Shown here one piece after another: positions 60,639-64,000 of a stretch of 64,000 bases of DNA. The position numbers were made by a program, and so were the translations under genes. The DNA comes from Sarcomyxa edulis (Eukaryota > Basidiomycota > Agaricomycetes > Agaricales > Mycenaceae), in contig QUOL01000001.1 in the NCBI GenBank assembly GCA_009761415.1, positions 3,410,001-3,474,000 of the forward strand. The letters are read 5' to 3'. The notes beneath the pieces were generated by a model. It searched no databases. It saw only the letters and a list, made by a program, of their open reading frames with translations, and was not told the DNA's origin. Numbering within the stretch: the first letter of the stretch is position 1; each line of letters opens with the position of its first letter.

Positions 60639-61796
60639 GTAAGCGTCTTTTTCACGTTCATCATGACCTGTACCGCACTCATAATGATAACCCAAAAGCT
60701 ACTCGAGCATTCTCTTCACCCTTCTCCACTCGTTCCTTCGCCTCGCCGTGCCAGAGTAAGTTCTTAGGATCTCGTTGCTCACATATAAGGCCTAACATTA
60801 TTCCAACTCGAGGTGCAGATGCCGGTTCAATCACTTCCTACTTTAACCCCAAAAAAATTTCCCTTGTAGTCTTACTCACCTGATCCAAATACGAACACTT
60901 GTTTGCCGTCTTGACATCAATTTCTATGGGAGTCATTGAGTAACGCCACAACCGCGCTCGACAACAAATGCGTCATTTCAGTAGCCGTCACCATCATCTA
61001 TGGTGGTACCTTTGGCGCATGGGAGCATAAGTTCAGCGCTCATAGATTACTTACATAGTCACACTGTGTCCTCAGATCGTTCCAATTTGATCTTAGTTTG
61101 AATTTGGTTTGAATTTGGTTTGAATCTTTGATCAATTGGACTTCGCCAGAGGCCGTAAGACAACAAGTACACACAACGGCAAACTTTCCGGAACTTGAGC
61201 TTGAGGTCTTGCTGAGGTCGGCTCAAGGTCGGCTTCGAGACTACGCTTCAAATGAGGGTGTACTTGTTGGAATCGGCTTCGCAATCCCCGGGTATGTCCC
61301 AGCAGCATATGGTTGATCTAGAAAACCCCGCAAGTCCCTGCTGGCCTACGATCATATAAGTGAGTGAGTGAGTGGCATAGTGTTCGGATGAGTATGAGGT
61401 TGCACTAGGTAGAATTGGAGCACATACACAGTGACTGAATGATAAGAATGCATTGCGGTGACTCGATACATATACCGAGAATTCCCTCTGTTCGTGGATC
61501 CACGAGCTAGACAAGCGGAGAAACAAGCGACCCAATCAAGATACATCTTAGATTGAGAACGAGGCAACTATGGTAACATACACACAAGTAGAGTTTACAA
61601 CCATGCACGTATCGAATCTGGAATAATTTCACGGAGATTTGGCGCCGAAATGGAAATGAATAGAGATTCGTAAAATCAATATCTGTATGAGAAAATAAGC
61701 TCCACATATCAGGGTTAATAGGAAACGATACCATACCAAGACCCGATAATCTCGAGGGCGCCCATAAGTCATAGAAAACTCATGACTGAGACTCTG
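60639..61796. other. Intergenic, 1.2 kb
   Basis: 3' region of secreted protein 2 and of VPS72. Contains three tandem TTTGAATTTGG-type units at 61086-61125 and a fragment (61146-61300) with weak similarity to 52500-52650. No gene seen. Confidence 0.45.
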
Positions 61797-63489
61797 TTAT
61801 GAATGGACGTTCGCTTCGTCTTCAAGTACGCCACCCATAGATGGCTCGACGGCTTTACTTCCTGGAGCCTCTTCGTGTACATAACACCCCAACCCTTCGT
61901 TCCACACATACTCGTGGTTCAGTATCTTGGTCAGCGTTCGGAAGGCTCCTAGATCAGCATACGGGACTCCCGTTCGGGGGTCCAAGTAATGAGCAATTTT
62001 GCCCGTTATCGGACACATTTGTTTGGGACGAGCTGCGAAAAGCATAGACTCGGTCACAACAGAAAAGCGATATGGGAGCAACTTGAGACATACAAAGAGG
62101 ACGGCCTTTCCCAACGTAGACCTTCAGATCTTCCCATTTGACGTGGTCGCCAAACATGGCTTCCATGTTCTCATTCCAGGCCGGTTTGGGTACATCGTCA
62201 GACTGACCTAGTTCATGAATCACGTAGTTTTTAGCTACCTTTTCAGTACGTGCGATTGGTGGTGGGGGTATCGATGGGGGTTGTGGGTATAAAGTGTATG
62301 GGTATGCGATATTAGATGCTACTGGCGGTGGTGCCGTCGAGGGCGCGGATTGAGAGGACGTGGAAGGTGGATATTGATAAGGAGCGGGGTACGGTTGTGT
62401 CGGTTGATAGTAAGGGACGTTCGGATTGTAAGGATAGGGTGGTTGGCCGTATGGTGGCGCTCCATATGCATAGGAGAAACCTGGCGATGGAACAGAGGGT
62501 ATGGCTTGGCTAGTGCTCGTATTAGGGTCAACGACATTCACCGTTATCTCTTCCGCTTTACTGATCCACCTCAGTAGAGGACCATTCACGGTAGCTCTTA
62601 CCACCCGGGCTCGTTTCCTCTTCTCTTCTTCGACTTTGAGATAATCACGATGGTCTACAATGTTACCTTCCTCGTTATCAAGTGCAAGTGCAATGAGCTC
62701 TCCTTGAGAGAGGATCCGTGTTTCTGTTTTGGTACGTTTCGGTACTGCCGCAGCCTGGAAAGTACACTAATGAGAAACAGTACATTTCGGGGGAAACGAG
62801 AGTGGTCACCCTTTTCTCCTCAGATCGTTTCATTCGATTGGCAGTCTCGGAAGTGTTCAATATGGTGTGTCTTCTTCGACTTTGTCTCTTTGTCCCTGTA
62901 CCAGTCTCCCCTGTCTTTGCATTCACCGCTCCTCCAAGTGACGCGCGCCGTTTGGCTGTGATCTTCCGTTCAGGCTGAGTTTCTGACTCGGCCTGAGGGT
63001 TAAATGTGACTTTCTGACGGGCATGAGCTGCAGCTGTTGCCTTTTCGACCCGAGACCGAGCCGCCTGTACGGACAGGAGAATTCAAGTAACGGTTCAACC
63101 GGTGATGCCTGAGAAGAAATACCTTCCGAGCTTGCTTCTCCTCTTCCTCTACGGCCTTGTCTCCTCCTTCTGCGTCTTCCTTCTCCTCCTCCTCGTCGGT
63201 ACTTTCAAAATCGGATTCAAACACATCTTCCTCGTCTGTTCAGTCTATCGTTCAGTTTACGGCCCAAAGATATGTGCACCGATAGGAAGCTCAACCTTTT
63301 CCATTGATAAAGTCGACATCATCCTCTGCATCGTTTCCCAAGTCGTCCAACGCGATTTCGGCCAAGGCAGCTTCCATTCTTGAAATTTATGAGACAAATC
63401 TAGAGACAAATTTGTACTATATCCTACCTGTTTCCAGCGGTACTCCGCCTCGACCTACGAGTGACTAGAAAGTCTTCCGGGTTATCCAT
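61797..63489 (-). CDS. VPS72: Vps72/YL1 (Swc2), SWR1 chromatin-remodelling subunit, 469 aa
   Basis: Six exons: 63489-63428, 63378-63296, 63235-63123, 63064-62810, 62754-62094, 62032-61797. The N-terminal YL1 part has RRSRRSTAGNRMEAALAEI, the acidic VFESDFESTDEEEE region that binds H2A.Z-H2B, and a basic RQSRRRHT segment. A Pro/Tyr/Gln-rich linker follows. The C-terminal YL1_C domain reads RPKQMCPITGKIAHYLDPRTGVPYADL, with the conserved Cys and DPRTG. The subunit helps SWR1 exchange H2A for H2A.Z in the nucleus. All introns GT-AG; the phases sum to an intact frame. It is divergent from the ribosomal-protein gene. Confidence 0.93.
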
Positions 63490-63673
63490 GACTGTAAGAC
63501 TCGATGAGCTGCAAGTAATGAAGGTGTAAGGTGCCAAGTCACGGTGTCACAGTGAGTGACGGCTATTGACAGTTGCTGAATTGAGACGCCAAACTTTTAG
63601 CCGATCGCGAATTCGAACGACCTCTCCTAGTTTTTGCCCCAGACTCACTCACTCAAAACCATTATCATTCCCC
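63490..63673. promoter_or_regulatory. Shared promoter between VPS72 and the ribosomal-protein gene
   Basis: 184 bp separate the two start codons. I see no TATA box that I would call. Confidence 0.5.
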
Positions 63674-64000
63674 ATGGGTCGCCGAATCAAAAAGTGGAAG
63701 GATCTCGCACGTCCTTCAGCCCTCTCAAAAATCCTCGCCAATCTCAAATCACGTCCAAGACTCGAGCTACCCAAGGTCCAATCTCTCAAATTAACACTGG
63801 CTTCGAAGAATGATCATTTTGGCGCGCGGTATGCCTTCGCTTTTTCATACTAACATGAACATGAAAGAGAGGAGTGTTCTGATTATATGGCAGACATTTC
63901 ATGAAAGACCACTTGCCGCGAATACGATACGCGAACCCCACATTAGACATCGAGGTTACAAAAGCGCCGAAAACGGAGAACGATGCTTGGAGACCTGAGA
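63674..64000 (+). CDS. L51/S25/CI-B8-domain mitochondrial ribosomal protein, 3' end outside window
   Basis: Exons 63674-63828 and 63894-64000, intron 63829-63893 GT-AG. The start MGRRIKKWKDLARPSALSK is basic. The thioredoxin-like L51/S25/CI-B8 fold follows, with the signature KLTLASKNDHFGAR-HFMKDHLPRIRYANPTLDIEV. Members include small proteins such as Mrp49/mL61 and mS25 of mitoribosomes and the complex I subunit NDUFA2. The basic N-terminus favours a ribosomal role, but I cannot choose between subunits. The frame is open at base 64000. Confidence 0.75.

Overview
The window is nuclear DNA of a basidiomycete, most likely a wood- or litter-associated Agaricomycete mushroom. The evidence is dense genes with many 47-60 bp GT-AG introns, an AA9 lytic polysaccharide monooxygenase, fungal fatty-acid dioxygenase and mushroom-type DIRS and chromovirus elements. 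All exon structures were worked out by eye: I joined open frames at splice sites so that family motifs stayed in frame.

Layout. (1) 1-14.6 kb is a nest of transposons on the minus strand: a decayed Ty3/Gypsy chromovirus (1-8559, one LTR in view) lies in or next to the tyrosine recombinase of a DIRS-type retrotransposon (8560 to about 14.6 kb). The DIRS element also carries a 0.86 kb insertion with inverted repeats (9731-10589). (2) 15-32.8 kb is a gene-rich block: a Dbf2/Sid2 mitotic-exit kinase; two tandem UNC93-like membrane proteins; the compact trio YOP1, OST5 and RPA12; a hypothetical protein; a leukotriene-A4-hydrolase-type aminopeptidase; and an Age2/SMAP-type ArfGAP. (3) 32.8-40.7 kb holds two tandem AKR7-type aldo-keto reductases, one with a damaged splice donor, and the meiotic MutS homologue MSH4. 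(4) 40.7-54 kb holds a secreted AA9 enzyme, an unrecognised protein, a Bni4-like PP1-docking scaffold and a secreted cysteine-rich protein. (5) 54-61 kb holds a heme-peroxidase fatty-acid dioxygenase (Ppo type) that lacks the usual P450 half. It is flanked by two paralogous eight-cysteine secreted proteins, with long gene-poor stretches. (6) 61.8-64 kb holds VPS72/SWC2 (YL1) and, divergently, a mitochondrial ribosomal/CI-B8-type protein that runs off the end.

Most single-copy genes are housekeeping: ER shaping, N-glycosylation, Pol I, SWR1, Arf traffic and meiosis. The accessory signals are the nested transposons, three local gene duplications (UNC93, AKR7, secreted cysteine-rich), a striking set of GC-AG introns and micro-exons, and the dioxygenase between the two secreted-protein genes. 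I saw no tRNA, rRNA or CRISPR, and no convincing new defence system.
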